From the NCBI RefSeq assembly GCF_014202475.1, contig NZ_JACHGV010000018.1, forward strand, positions 56,302 to 120,301: DNA of 64,000 bases, written 5' to 3'. The position numbers and the translations under genes are program-made. The notes below the pieces were generated by a model that ran no database searches, was not told the DNA's origin, and saw nothing but the letters and a program-made list of their open reading frames with translations. Shown here one piece after another: positions 51,432-59,452 of the stretch (within the stretch, counting starts at the first letter, position 1; each line of letters begins with the position of its first letter). The DNA comes from Streptomyces paradoxus. Its GTDB lineage: Bacteria; Actinomycetota; Actinomycetes; Streptomycetales; Streptomycetaceae.

Positions 51432-52450
51432 GTTTCCCGATGGCGGTCTTCGTGACCGTGCTGCTGCTGATCGGCAGCGGCTTCTTCGTCGCGGCCGAGT
51501 TCGCTCTCGTCGCCGCCAAACGGCACCGCATGGAGAAGGCGGCGGCCGACGGGCGGCGCGGCGCCGCAGCGGCCCTGGCCGGCATGCGCGAGCTGTCGCT
51601 GATGCTGGCCGGCGCCCAGCTGGGCATCACCGTGTGCACGCTGGGCCTCGGCTCGGTGTCCAAGCCGGCGATCTCGCACGAGCTCGACCCGCTGCTGCAC
51701 ACGCTGGGCCTGCCCAGTGCCGTCAGCTACGGCGTCGCCTTCGCCGTGGCGATGGTCGTGGTGGTGTTCCTGCACATGGTGGTCGGCGAGATGGCGCCCA
51801 AGTCCTGGGCGATCGCCCACCCCGAGCGTTCGGCGATGCTGCTGTCGCCGCCCTTCCGGGCCGTGGTGCGGGCCGTGCGTCCGCTGATCCGGCTGCTCAA
51901 CGCGGTGAGCAATGCCCTGGTGCGGCTGTGCCGGGTCGCCCCGCGCGACGATCTGGCCTCGGTGCACAACCGGGAGCAGCTGACGCACCTGGTGGAGGAG
52001 TCGGAGCGGCTGGGCCTGATCAGCGCGACCGACTCGGAACTGCTGACCCGCTCGCTGACCGAGCCGGAGACACCGGTCGCCGCGCTGCGGATCCCGGCCG
52101 CCGAGATCACCTGGGCCGAGGGCGGCGCGGACGTCGAGGCGCTGCTGCGCTTCGCCGCCGAGCACGACCGCACCCGGCTGCTGGTCCGGGAGAACGGCGC
52201 CGTCCTCGGCTCGGTGCACGCCCGGGACGCCCTGGTGGCGCGGGCCCGGGGCCGGGCCACGACCGCGCGGGACCTCGCCCGGCCGGTGCCGGAGCTGGCG
52301 GAGACCGCCACGGTCGCCGACGCGATCGAGGTGCTGCGCCGCCGCCGGGCCTCCCTGGCCGTGGTGCGCGACGGCTCCGGCCGGCTCACCGGCCTGGTCA
52401 CTCTGGACGACCTGCTGGCCCGTCTGATGCAGCCGGCCGCGGCGGCCTGA
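51428..52450 (+). CDS. second CNNM/CorC-family protein, short form
   Basis: 340 residues with the same DUF21 membrane part (AGAQLGITVCTLGLGS, VVGEMAPKSWAIAHPE) and CBS domains (TRLLVRENGAVLGSVHARD, ASLAVVRDGSGRLTGLVTLD). It ends right after the second CBS and lacks the CorC_HlyC domain of its neighbour. The pair probably forms a heteromeric transporter. The GTG start overlaps the stop of the first gene. Paired genes like this are common in actinomycetes. Confidence 0.88.
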   Translation: MSFPMAVFVTVLLLIGSGFFVAAEFALVAAKRHRMEKAAADGRRGAAAALAGMRELSLMLAGAQLGITVCTLGLGSVSKPAISHELDPLLHTLGLPSAVSYGVAFAVAMVVVVFLHMVVGEMAPKSWAIAHPERSAMLLSPPFRAVVRAVRPLIRLLNAVSNALVRLCRVAPRDDLASVHNREQLTHLVEESERLGLISATDSELLTRSLTEPETPVAALRIPAAEITWAEGGADVEALLRFAAEHDRTRLLVRENGAVLGSVHARDALVARARGRATTARDLARPVPELAETATVADAIEVLRRRRASLAVVRDGSGRLTGLVTLDDLLARLMQPAAAA

Positions 52451-52837
52451 CGGGGACGGGGCCCGAACCTCCAGCACATCTGCACACCTCGGGCCGGGAG
52501 GCGGCGCGCCGCCCGGCCCGCCCGCGGGTCCCGGCCCCGTCGGGGGAGCTTGGAGGTGAAGTGCCCGCTTCGGGAATCGGGGCGCAATACTCCCGCACCC
52601 GGCCGGGCGACGGGCTGTGTGAAGGAGTGGGCGCATCCGGTGACCCCGTCGTCACAGCGGTGAAGACGGCCGTCGGAGGGAGCCGCGTATCGCCACAGGG
52701 CGGTTGGCTCTCCTCTCCGGGGAGTGTTTTGATCCTGCGCACGGCGGGAGCAGCCGGGACGGGAGCTGGTTCCCTGATTCCGGCGTCACTCGCGCTCACC
52801 GCCACTGCGAGACATTCACGCGAAGGGAAACACCCCC
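52451..52837. other. 387-base intergenic leader region
   Basis: No credible gene. The first 100 bases are GC-rich hairpin-prone sequence that may end the CNNM transcript. The rest should hold the promoter of the double-glycine peptide; TTTTGAT near 52726 is a weak -10 candidate and AAGGGA precedes the ATG. I compared it with the ydaO and M-box riboswitch patterns and saw no match. Confidence 0.4.
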
Positions 52838-53068
52838 ATGAACCTCACCTCTCGGGTCGCCACCGCCGAGCTCTCCGACGCCGACCTGGACACCGTTGCC
52901 GGTGGCAACGCGGGCGGCGTCGATGTCTCCGCGGGCCTCGTCGGCGGCCTCTCCGCCGGCCTGGTCGGCCCCCTGACCGGCGAGGCCTGCGCCGCCCTGC
53001 AGGGGACCCTCTCGCCGGAGGGCGCGGCTGCGGGCGGGCACGCGGGCGTCCAGACGACGTCGCTCTGA
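52838..53068 (+). CDS. double-glycine-leader peptide, bacteriocin/RiPP-like precursor
   Basis: 76 residues. The leader, MNLTSRVATAELSDADLDTV followed by AGG (21-23), has the ELSD-x2-LD-x2-AGG pattern cut by C39 peptidase/ABC transporters. The presumed 53-residue core starts NAGGVDVSAGLVGGLSAG and is Gly/Ala-rich with one Cys. AAGGGA lies nine bases before the ATG and a strong hairpin follows the gene, so it is an independent transcript. No transporter, peptidase or modifying enzyme is close, so export would need genes elsewhere. Confidence 0.7.
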   Translation: MNLTSRVATAELSDADLDTVAGGNAGGVDVSAGLVGGLSAGLVGPLTGEACAALQGTLSPEGAAAGGHAGVQTTSL

Positions 53069-53083
53069 CGACCTCCGCGCCAC

Positions 53084-53113
53084 AGGGCCCCGGGAAGCGA
53101 TTCCCGGGGCCCT
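53084..53113 (+). terminator. strong hairpin with GNRA loop after the peptide gene
   Basis: AGGGCCCCGGGAA (53084-53096) and TTCCCGGGGCCCT (53101-53113) pair perfectly around GCGA, followed by TTTCGG. It ends the short peptide transcript. Confidence 0.85.
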
Positions 53114-53279
53114 TTCGGCTGTGTGCGGCGGTGCCCCGGCACGGATCGCAAACGTGAGGAATTTGCGAAGTACGTGACGGAAATCTGGACTCCACGGGGG
53201 TGGGTAACGCGGTGAGGGGCCGTGACGCAGACTTACTCGGACCCCTCAGATCCCGGCTGCAAACCGATTGGAACCCGCT

Positions 53280-53450
53280 GTGACATCCGACTCGACCCGA
53301 ACCGAAGAACTGCCGATCTACGAGAGCCTCATACGCGAACGGGGTGACGTCGTCGAGGAGGCCCGGGTGCTGGCCGAAGAGACCCAGCACCAGATGAGCC
53401 AGGCACTGAACGGTGTCGCCGCGCCCCCGCAGGAGACCGGCGCGCGCTGA
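53280..53450 (+). CDS. small charged conserved protein
   Basis: 56 residues from the GTG at 53280; a TTG four codons upstream is an alternative. It is helical and acidic: ELPIYESLIRERGDVVEEAR then ETQHQMSQALNG. I recognise it only as a type of small conserved streptomycete protein. Its stop is directly adjacent to that of the convergent DUF3140 gene. Confidence 0.6.
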   Translation: MTSDSTRTEELPIYESLIRERGDVVEEARVLAEETQHQMSQALNGVAAPPQETGAR

Positions 53451-53786
53451 TCACCCGTCCAGCGGGTCGTGGCCCCAGTTCATCAGGGAGTACCGCCACC
53501 GCGTGTCCCGGACGTCCCCGGAGGGCCGCTGGGCCTGATGGCGGCGGACGTAGCCCACGACCTTGCGCATGTGCCGGTAGTCGTCGTCCGTGAGGTCGCC
53601 CTTCTCGGCCCGCAGGATCGCCACGATCCGCCGGCCGGAGGCGTGCCCGGTGGACTCGCCCCCGTCCTGGTGCTGCCCGGCGTTTCGCGAGTCGTCGGAC
53701 TCCAGCCACTTCTCCAGGTCCGCCGGTGTCATGTTCACCAGCTCACGGAAGTCGTTCCAGGTCTCCTCGCGCTCCTCGCCGTCCAC
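53451..53786 (-). CDS. DUF3140-family protein
   Basis: 111 residues from a GTG. The family pattern is DFRELVNMTPADLEKWLESD, then VAILRAEKGDLTDDDYRHMRK and WRYSLMNWGHDP. These proteins resemble short DNA-binding or stress proteins, often next to DUF2945. Function is unknown. It is twelve bases downstream of the DUF2945 gene and probably cotranscribed. Confidence 0.85.
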   Translation of the reverse strand: MDGEEREETWNDFRELVNMTPADLEKWLESDDSRNAGQHQDGGESTGHASGRRIVAILRAEKGDLTDDDYRHMRKVVGYVRRHQAQRPSGDVRDTRWRYSLMNWGHDPLDG

Positions 53787-53798
53787 GCCGCCTCACTT

Positions 53799-54023
53799 CT
53801 ACTTCTTGAGCGCGGACGGTCTGTGCACCGCGGTCCTGCCGGACTTGTCGCTGCGTACCTCGTACTGCGGGTCGTCCGGTGAGGCGTCGACCGTGCGGCC
53901 CGACGCCTCGGTCCGTTCGGTGATCTCCTTCTCGGCCTGGCCCTCGGTCCGCCTGCCGTGACTGCTCCAGGTGACCTTGTCGCCCTTCTTCGGCTTCCCG
54001 CCCTCGCTGCGGCCCTTCGCCAT
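53799..54023 (-). CDS. DUF2945/HVA1 TUDOR-like small protein
   Basis: 74 residues. The pattern GDKVTWSSHGRRTEGQAEKE with PQYEVRSDKSGRTAVHRP and C-terminal ALKK is that of hypervirulence-associated TUDOR-like proteins. GAGGGAG precedes the ATG. It forms a likely operon with DUF3140; these families recur together in actinomycetes. Function is not established. Confidence 0.85.
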   Translation of the reverse strand: MAKGRSEGGKPKKGDKVTWSSHGRRTEGQAEKEITERTEASGRTVDASPDDPQYEVRSDKSGRTAVHRPSALKK

Positions 54024-54078
54024 GCCGGTGCTCCCTCGCGGAGACGTGTGCTGTCTCTCCAGCGTGCGGGCTGCGTGG

Positions 54079-55200
54079 TCAGGGCGCAGCCCGGCGGGCA
54101 CCGGTCCGGGTGGCGGCCGTGCCGCGGAAGGCCCACGCCATGCCGGGTTCCGTCACGGGACGGAAGATCAGCCGTACGGACGGCGTGCACAGGCCAGTGA
54201 CGGTCACGGCGGCGACCAGGGTGGCGGCGGCCAGGCCGGCGGGGCCGTGGACCCAGGCCGGCTCGTACCAGCCCCAGTGCTTCGCGGCCTGCGCGACGAA
54301 GCCGTGCAGCAGGTAGCCGCACAGGGTGCCGGCGCCCAGCACGGTGAACCAGGTCCGGCGCCCGGGCACCCAGGCCAGGAAGCAGCCGACCAGGACGAGG
54401 GAGCAGCCGAAGGCGGCCAGGGTCATCACGGGCCCGTACCAGAGGGGGACGCCCAGCTCCGGGGCTGTGTCGGCGTGGAAGAACCAGGCGTAGTCCATCC
54501 GCGGGACCGCCCAGTACGCCACCGCCAGGGCGCAGGCGGCCACCGGCACGGCGAGGATCCGCGCCGCGCGCCGCCGTACCAGCCGGAAGTGCTCGGGCCG
54601 CAGCAGCAGACCGAACACGAAGTAGGGCAGGAACTGCAGGGTGCGCTGCAGATCGAGGTCGTGACCGATGGACGGTGCCGTCGTCGCGAGCATCGCGACG
54701 GCCAGGGCGAGCGGGAGCGGCCACCGCACCAGCCGCCACAGGGGCGTGGTCAGCCGCCAGACGAACAGCGCCGCGAGGAACCAGGTGAGGTACAGGGGAT
54801 CCAGCAGGCTGACCGGACGGCCGGGGTCCTGGCTGGTCCAGCGGGTGAACAGGGTGTACGCCGTCTCGAACACCACGTACGGGACGACGAGGCCGGTGAG
54901 CAGGCGCCTGAGCCGGGCGGGGCTGCCGTCGAAGGTGCGGGAGAAGTAGCCGGAGACGATGATGAACGCCGGCATGTGGAAGGCGTAGACGAGCATGTAG
55001 AGGGCGGTGACCGCCCTGCTGCCCTGGCGCAGTGGCTCCCAGGCGTGTCCTACGGCCACCAGCACGATCGCGAGGTACTTGGCGTTGTCGAAGAACGCGT
55101 CCCGCTGCCGGGCGAGGCGGGGCGCCGCGTCCTGCTCCTTCGTCCCCGTCGCCCGTGTCACTTCGGCCCCGGGGCGGGCCGCGGTCACCGTGTCACTCAC
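54079..55200 (-). CDS. acyltransferase-3-family membrane protein
   Basis: 373 residues with about ten membrane helices. It opens after a 35-residue polar tail with FFDNAKYLAIVLVAVGHAWE, carrying the catalytic His, followed by AFHMPAFIIVSGYFSRTFDG. These are marks of the acyltransferase-3 family of O-acetylating membrane enzymes. The late helices are Trp-rich. It starts at a GTG. The acceptor is unknown. A sugar or cell-wall polymer is typical of the family. Confidence 0.85.
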   Translation of the reverse strand: MSDTVTAARPGAEVTRATGTKEQDAAPRLARQRDAFFDNAKYLAIVLVAVGHAWEPLRQGSRAVTALYMLVYAFHMPAFIIVSGYFSRTFDGSPARLRRLLTGLVVPYVVFETAYTLFTRWTSQDPGRPVSLLDPLYLTWFLAALFVWRLTTPLWRLVRWPLPLALAVAMLATTAPSIGHDLDLQRTLQFLPYFVFGLLLRPEHFRLVRRRAARILAVPVAACALAVAYWAVPRMDYAWFFHADTAPELGVPLWYGPVMTLAAFGCSLVLVGCFLAWVPGRRTWFTVLGAGTLCGYLLHGFVAQAAKHWGWYEPAWVHGPAGLAAATLVAAVTVTGLCTPSVRLIFRPVTEPGMAWAFRGTAATRTGARRAAP

Positions 55201-55391
55201 GGGACCTCCCGCAACGACGGAGGCGGGTGCCTCTTGCGGCCGGGAGTAAGGGAGAGGGGTGCGCGCAGAACATCGCCCGCACCCTAATCACAGGGCCGTG
55301 CGTTCGTTCAACTCGTAACGGCCGTGGCTCGCTTCGGTGCATGCCCGGGTATACGTACGCGGGCGGGCGATCGTCTCCCGGAGGGCCGTGT

Positions 55392-56453
55392 TCAGGTCTC
55401 CTTCCACACCAGCGCGGTCAGTACGGCGCTCACGACGGTGACGGGGACGGCGGCCTGGTTCAGCAGCCGCACCCGCATGCTGCGCCCGGCGGCGAGCCGC
55501 TTGGTCACGGGCACGACCACGAAGCTGCCGCCGCCGGTCCCGGCGATCTCGTGGATCGGGTGGTCCACCCGGTGCTCGTCGCCCTCGTACTCCGACATGC
55601 GCGCCTGCACGACCGCCCCCGCCGGCAGACCGTCGATGTGGAGGCTGACGGTGCCGCTGAACCGGGCGGGGCCCCGGGCGAACACGCTTCCGGCGGTGGC
55701 GTGGTGGCCGGTCTCGTCGGTCCACTCCGCTGTGAACTCGACCGAGTCCCAGGCGCCGGGCGCGAGCTGGTACTCACCGGCGACACCGAGGTTGACGTAC
55801 TGGGGCATGGGGTCCTCTCCTTCCCACCGGCCCGCCGGGAGGGCCAGGGCGTCGGCGACGTCACGGCGGAAGCCGGCCATGTCGAATCCGCGCGGGTCGA
55901 CCTTCCAGTCGCTCCATTCCAGGTGGCCGACGGCGCTCTTGTGGCCCCAGCCGTGCGCGCGGCAGATCGCGGCGGTGGCCTTGACCATCGCGAGGTACTG
56001 GGTGGGCGGCCACGGGTCCTTGCCGTCGCCCCTGTTCTCGCACTCCCAGCCGTAGAACCGGGCGTTGCCGTCGACCGCGCCGGCCGATCCGTCGTGCTCG
56101 TGCGTCGGGGGCGGATACGTGCCGTACGACTCGCCGATGACGGCGTCGAGCACGTCGCGGTCGCCGCCGCCGGCGTGGTTGGCCCGGCCGTTTCCGGTGA
56201 GGTGGACGACGCCGTCCTTGGTGATGCATCCGGTGGCGAGCGGGCCGGGCAGGGCGCTGTGTCCGTGGAAGATCAGCCCGACGACGTCCGTGCCGGAGCC
56301 GGTGACGGTGTGGTGGATCATCACGCCGTGCACCGGGCCCCAAGGGCCCTTGTGGTTGCGGTTGTTGGTGCGCCAGCCGGCGACTTCGCGAACGGCGCAG
56401 CCCTCGGCTTTCAGCGCGGCGACGAGCCGGGCGGCGGTGAGCGGAGTGGCCAT
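55392..56453 (-). CDS. N-acetylmuramoyl-L-alanine amidase without signal peptide
   Basis: 353 residues. The Amidase_2 domain (1-200) has zinc ligands in VHGVMIHHTVTG, NHAGGGDRD and later ECENRGDGKDPWPP and AVGHLEWSDWKVDPRG. The C-terminal half (210-353) is a beta-rich domain (VAGEYQLAPGAWDSVEFTAE) of unknown type. There is no signal peptide or membrane segment, so it resembles phage endolysins. GGAGG lies before the ATG. No phage genes neighbour it. It may act at cell lysis or have become a domestic lysin. Confidence 0.85.
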   Translation of the reverse strand: MATPLTAARLVAALKAEGCAVREVAGWRTNNRNHKGPWGPVHGVMIHHTVTGSGTDVVGLIFHGHSALPGPLATGCITKDGVVHLTGNGRANHAGGGDRDVLDAVIGESYGTYPPPTHEHDGSAGAVDGNARFYGWECENRGDGKDPWPPTQYLAMVKATAAICRAHGWGHKSAVGHLEWSDWKVDPRGFDMAGFRRDVADALALPAGRWEGEDPMPQYVNLGVAGEYQLAPGAWDSVEFTAEWTDETGHHATAGSVFARGPARFSGTVSLHIDGLPAGAVVQARMSEYEGDEHRVDHPIHEIAGTGGGSFVVVPVTKRLAAGRSMRVRLLNQAAVPVTVVSAVLTALVWKET

Positions 56454-56689
56454 GAGTCAGTCCTCCGTTCCGGCGCGTCCGTGCCGGTCTGAAGACGGTC
56501 CGATCACATCGGGGGGCGTGCCTGCTCTCGGAGCTCGCCCGGCGGCGGCGCGGGTTCGGCGGATCGTTCCGCCCGCGGGTTCCGGGTGTGCCGTTCCAGG
56601 CCCTTATCATTCTTCCGCCGCTCGCCCCGTCGCTCACCTCGCCGGGGGCCACGTCCGAAAAATCGGCGCGAATACGACGTCGCCGCACC
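56454..56689. other. intergenic stretch with decayed coding sequence
   Basis: About 240 bases between the amidase and the methyltransferase remnant. It includes the amidase promoter region; CCGAAAAATCGG (56657-56668) is a short inverted repeat. No gene is seen. Confidence 0.4.
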
Positions 56690-57110
56690 ATCAGCGGCAC
56701 CCGGTCGGGCTCGCCGCGGTGCCGGGTCCGGGCGACGGTGCCGCCGGTCCGGCAGGGCCGGGCGCAGGCGCCGATGGTCCGCTCGATGCCGGGATCGGTG
56801 ATGCTGCCGAACACTCCGCGGACCAGGACGAGATCGGCGGGGGCCGGTCCCGGTACCGGTCGACGAGCGAGGCCTCACCCGTCACCACCTCGGCCCCGTC
56901 CAGGTGCGCCCGGCGCGCCGCGGCGGAGGCCGCCTCGGCGTTGCGGGGGTCCAGTTCGACCAGTCGCGCCCGCACGTCGTGGCGCCGGGGGTGCCCGGCG
57001 AGGACGTGGAGGAGGTCCCTGCCGTCCCCGGCGCACAGACTGATCACCTTCAGCGGCCCGGCCGGGGCGTCGTCCAGGGCCGTACCCCAGGCTCGGCCGG
57101 CCCTCGTGGA
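56690..57110 (-). pseudogene. frameshifted SAM-dependent methyltransferase remnant
   Basis: One frame gives PLKVISLCAGDGRDLLHVLA, VRARLVELDPRN and VVTGEASLVDRYRD, the usual SAM-binding order. The sequence then continues in another frame as DLVLVRGVFGSITDPGIERT and GACARPCRTGGTVARTRHR. The switch falls in a run of five G on the plus strand (56839-56843); one extra base would join the halves. The N-terminus lacks a start and the C-terminus after VPLM has no family similarity, so decay goes beyond one indel. Confidence 0.75.
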
Positions 57111-57147
57111 CGACCGGATTTCGACGGTCGTCCGCGGGTACTGGGGG

Positions 57148-58188
57148 TCAGGCGGGGTCCGTCGTGGTGGGTTCCGCGCGGTAGGCGTCCAGGGCGGCGG
57201 CGCGCTCGTGGTACGGGATGCGGGAGAGCCGGGACACCATCGTCCACATGTCGCGTTCCGCGGCGAGGGTCTGCGGGAGGGCGAGGCCGAGGGAGGCGGC
57301 GAGGGGTTTGCGGCCGGTGTTGACCAGGGCGCGGACGGCGGCTGCCCACTCGTCGGTGGCGGTGACCGCCGACCGGTACCAGACCGGCACGAGCGCGGCG
57401 AGTACGACGAGGGTGCTCAGCAGGGCGAGGCGGTCCGGCTTGTCGCCGGCCGCCAGGGCGAGAGCGGCCGCCAGGGCGACGGCGACATGGCCGGACAGCA
57501 GGGCGACGAAGAAGTCGACGCTGGCGCGGGCGAGTTCGCTCTGGCGGCGGATCTGGTCCGGGACGCAGCCGGTGAGTTCGTTCCACAGCAGCTGGGTGTC
57601 GAGGCGGTAGCGGTCCCAGCCGTACTCCTCGAAGCGGCGGATGGCGTTCCCGAGCCGGGTCGGGGCGATCTGGTCGTCGGCGATCGGGAACCGGGCGAAC
57701 CGCTCCCGCAGCAGACCGCGCTGGACGGCGGTACGGCGCCGGTCCAGCTCGGCGGCCCGGGCGAGCCGCGGGTCGGCCAGCAGCCTGGAGAGTTCCTGCG
57801 CGTCCTCGGTCCGCAGCGGCCCCCGCTCGGCCCGGCGGCGCTCCAGGCGGAGCACGGTCAGCCGGTCCGCGAGGAACGCCCGGCTGCGGCGACTGCGCCG
57901 GCAGCCCGCTTCGAAGGCCCGGGACGGCCACAGCAGGTAGCCCTCCAGGAGCCGGTAGAGCGCGTTCTGGCAGGCGTTGGCGACCAGGCCGAGCAGCAGC
58001 GCGCCGGTCAGCAGGGAGAGGCCGGTGCCGAGACCGCCCGCGCCGCGCAGCCGGTCGAGCGGGCCGAGGCCACGAAGGCTCGGGGCGACGGCGAGCAGGA
58101 AGACGGCCAGGTTCAGCGCGGTGGGCAGGATCCAGCCCACCAGCAGCGTCCAGGCCCCGCCCAGCACGCCCTTGGCGATGTCACCCAT
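57148..58188 (-). CDS. four-helix membrane protein of unknown function
   Basis: 346 residues. Two membrane segments lie near the N-terminus (WTLLVGWILPTALNLAVFLL and LLTGALLLGLVANACQNALY) and two near the C-terminus (LLSGHVAVALAAALALAAG and LLSTLVVLAALVPVWYRSA). Between them is a cytosolic charged helical region with RRAERGPLRTEDAQELSRLL and YGWDRYRLDTQLLWNEL. I do not recognise the family. The ATG overlaps the stop of the upstream gene by eight bases, so both proteins are probably partners. Confidence 0.7.
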   Translation of the reverse strand: MGDIAKGVLGGAWTLLVGWILPTALNLAVFLLAVAPSLRGLGPLDRLRGAGGLGTGLSLLTGALLLGLVANACQNALYRLLEGYLLWPSRAFEAGCRRSRRSRAFLADRLTVLRLERRRAERGPLRTEDAQELSRLLADPRLARAAELDRRRTAVQRGLLRERFARFPIADDQIAPTRLGNAIRRFEEYGWDRYRLDTQLLWNELTGCVPDQIRRQSELARASVDFFVALLSGHVAVALAAALALAAGDKPDRLALLSTLVVLAALVPVWYRSAVTATDEWAAAVRALVNTGRKPLAASLGLALPQTLAAERDMWTMVSRLSRIPYHERAAALDAYRAEPTTTDPA

Positions 58189-58705
58189 CGGCCGGGTCGG
58201 GCCATTCGTCGTCGTCCGAACCGGTGCTGGGGCCGGGCGGGGTGTGGCCCGCCGGTGTTCCGTACGCGCCGGGACGCGCACGGCCGGGCCTGCGGCTCAC
58301 CGGCCACTGCCCTTCGGGTTCCGGAGAGCCGAGGGGCCCCTCCACCAGGGCGAGCGACTGGACGAGACCGACGACGGAGGCCAGGGGCGGCAGGACCGGT
58401 TCCGCTGCCTGCAGACGGGTGCGGAGCCGGGCGACGAGGCCCGGTGTGACGTAGCCCGTCCCGGAGATCTCCGCCACGACCGCGTCGCACTCGTCCCGGA
58501 GCGCGGCGATCTCGTCCGTACTCTGCAGGCGTTCGAGGTCGGACCGCACTTCCCGGAGAAGGGTGAGGAGTTCGGCGACGGGCTCGTCCGGGGGCTGAGT
58601 GGGCCCGGAACTCCACCCGACGCCGCCGCCCGTCGTGAAGTGATGGCCGCCTCCGATCACATGGCCCTCGGACGTGCTCTCCGCCCGTTCCCCCTCTGCC
58701 GCCAT
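58181..58705 (-). CDS. helical protein partner of the membrane protein
   Basis: 174 residues. The core is helical with VAELLTLLREVRSDLERLQS and EIAALRDECDAVVAEI. Gly/His-rich N-terminal and Pro/Gly/Asp-rich C-terminal tails flank it. The acidic end is DDDEWPDPADG. No domain is recognised. GAGGAG precedes the ATG. The operon with the downstream membrane protein suggests a cytosolic regulator of it. Confidence 0.65.
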   Translation of the reverse strand: MAAEGERAESTSEGHVIGGGHHFTTGGGVGWSSGPTQPPDEPVAELLTLLREVRSDLERLQSTDEIAALRDECDAVVAEISGTGYVTPGLVARLRTRLQAAEPVLPPLASVVGLVQSLALVEGPLGSPEPEGQWPVSRRPGRARPGAYGTPAGHTPPGPSTGSDDDEWPDPADG

Positions 58706-58834
58706 CAACTCTCCTCGGTCAGTGCCTCGTTCAGCCGGTCCGCTGATCCAACCGCACGCGGATCGTGCCGGGCAATCCGGCCGGCAGGGCGCCCGGCATC
58801 CGGGACCCTGGAACGTCAGCCGGGACAGACGGGC

Positions 58835-59332
58835 TCAAGGCTGCGGCGGCGGGTCGGCCGCCCAGATGCGGCTGCTCAGGTCCGAGCCGCGCAGGACCTG
58901 GACGCGCCAGGGATCGATGCGCAGCAGATGGTAGTCGGGGCTGTCGGGGCCGGCGCTCCAGTAGAGGTGCGGGTCGTAGCCGACGCCCGGGGGGCTGTTG
59001 CGGCGGTACAGCTCCCAGGCGCGCAGCTTGGTGTCCCGGTCGTGCACCCAGGCGGAGACACTGTCGACGAAGACCGCGTCCTGGCGGGGGTGCCAGTAGG
59101 CATAGGTCGTGTGGGGGTTGTGCGCCAGGTGGGCGGCCTTCACCGGGGTGCGGAACACGGCCAGCCACCCGACGGGGCGCTCGTCGACGGTCTCCCAGAC
59201 GGGCTGGACGACACGGGCCCGGGGGCGGTTGCGCCGGTCGACGGTGACCATCGTGCAGTAGACGGTCTGCTGGACGTACTCGACGAAGGCGGCCTCGATC
59301 TCGGAGAACGAACGCACCTGTGCGGCGCCCAT
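58835..59332 (-). CDS. pyridoxamine 5'-phosphate oxidase-family protein
   Basis: 165 residues of split-barrel flavin/F420 fold: AFVEYVQQTVYCTMVTVDRR, ARVVQPVWETVDERP, PVKAAHLAHNPHTTYAYWHP and RAWELYRRNSPPG. Members bind FMN, F420 or heme. It lies immediately downstream of the polyketide synthase gene but a strong terminator separates them. A tailoring role is possible; substrate is unknown. Confidence 0.8.
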   Translation of the reverse strand: MGAAQVRSFSEIEAAFVEYVQQTVYCTMVTVDRRNRPRARVVQPVWETVDERPVGWLAVFRTPVKAAHLAHNPHTTYAYWHPRQDAVFVDSVSAWVHDRDTKLRAWELYRRNSPPGVGYDPHLYWSAGPDSPDYHLLRIDPWRVQVLRGSDLSSRIWAADPPPQP

Positions 59333-59380
59333 GGCGATACCTCGGATTCGGACGGAGGAGGGGGCGGAGAGGGGACGGGA

Positions 59381-59421
59381 CCGGCCGCCCGGCTGCTCAC
59401 GGAGAGCAGCCGGGCGGCCGG
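59381..59421 (-). terminator. 18-bp perfect hairpin after the PKS gene
   Basis: CCGGCCGCCCGGCTGCTC (59381-59398) pairs perfectly with 59404-59421 around a five-base loop. It lies 32 bases after the PKS stop codon and before the PNPOx gene. Confidence 0.85.
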
Positions 59422-59452
59422 CCGGAGGTGCCCGATCGACGGACCTCGCGGG

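Noticed and set aside
58835..59332. PNPOx-family gene as a sure member of the PKS cluster.
   Set aside because: A strong terminator separates it from the PKS gene and the family is too general to assign a tailoring role.
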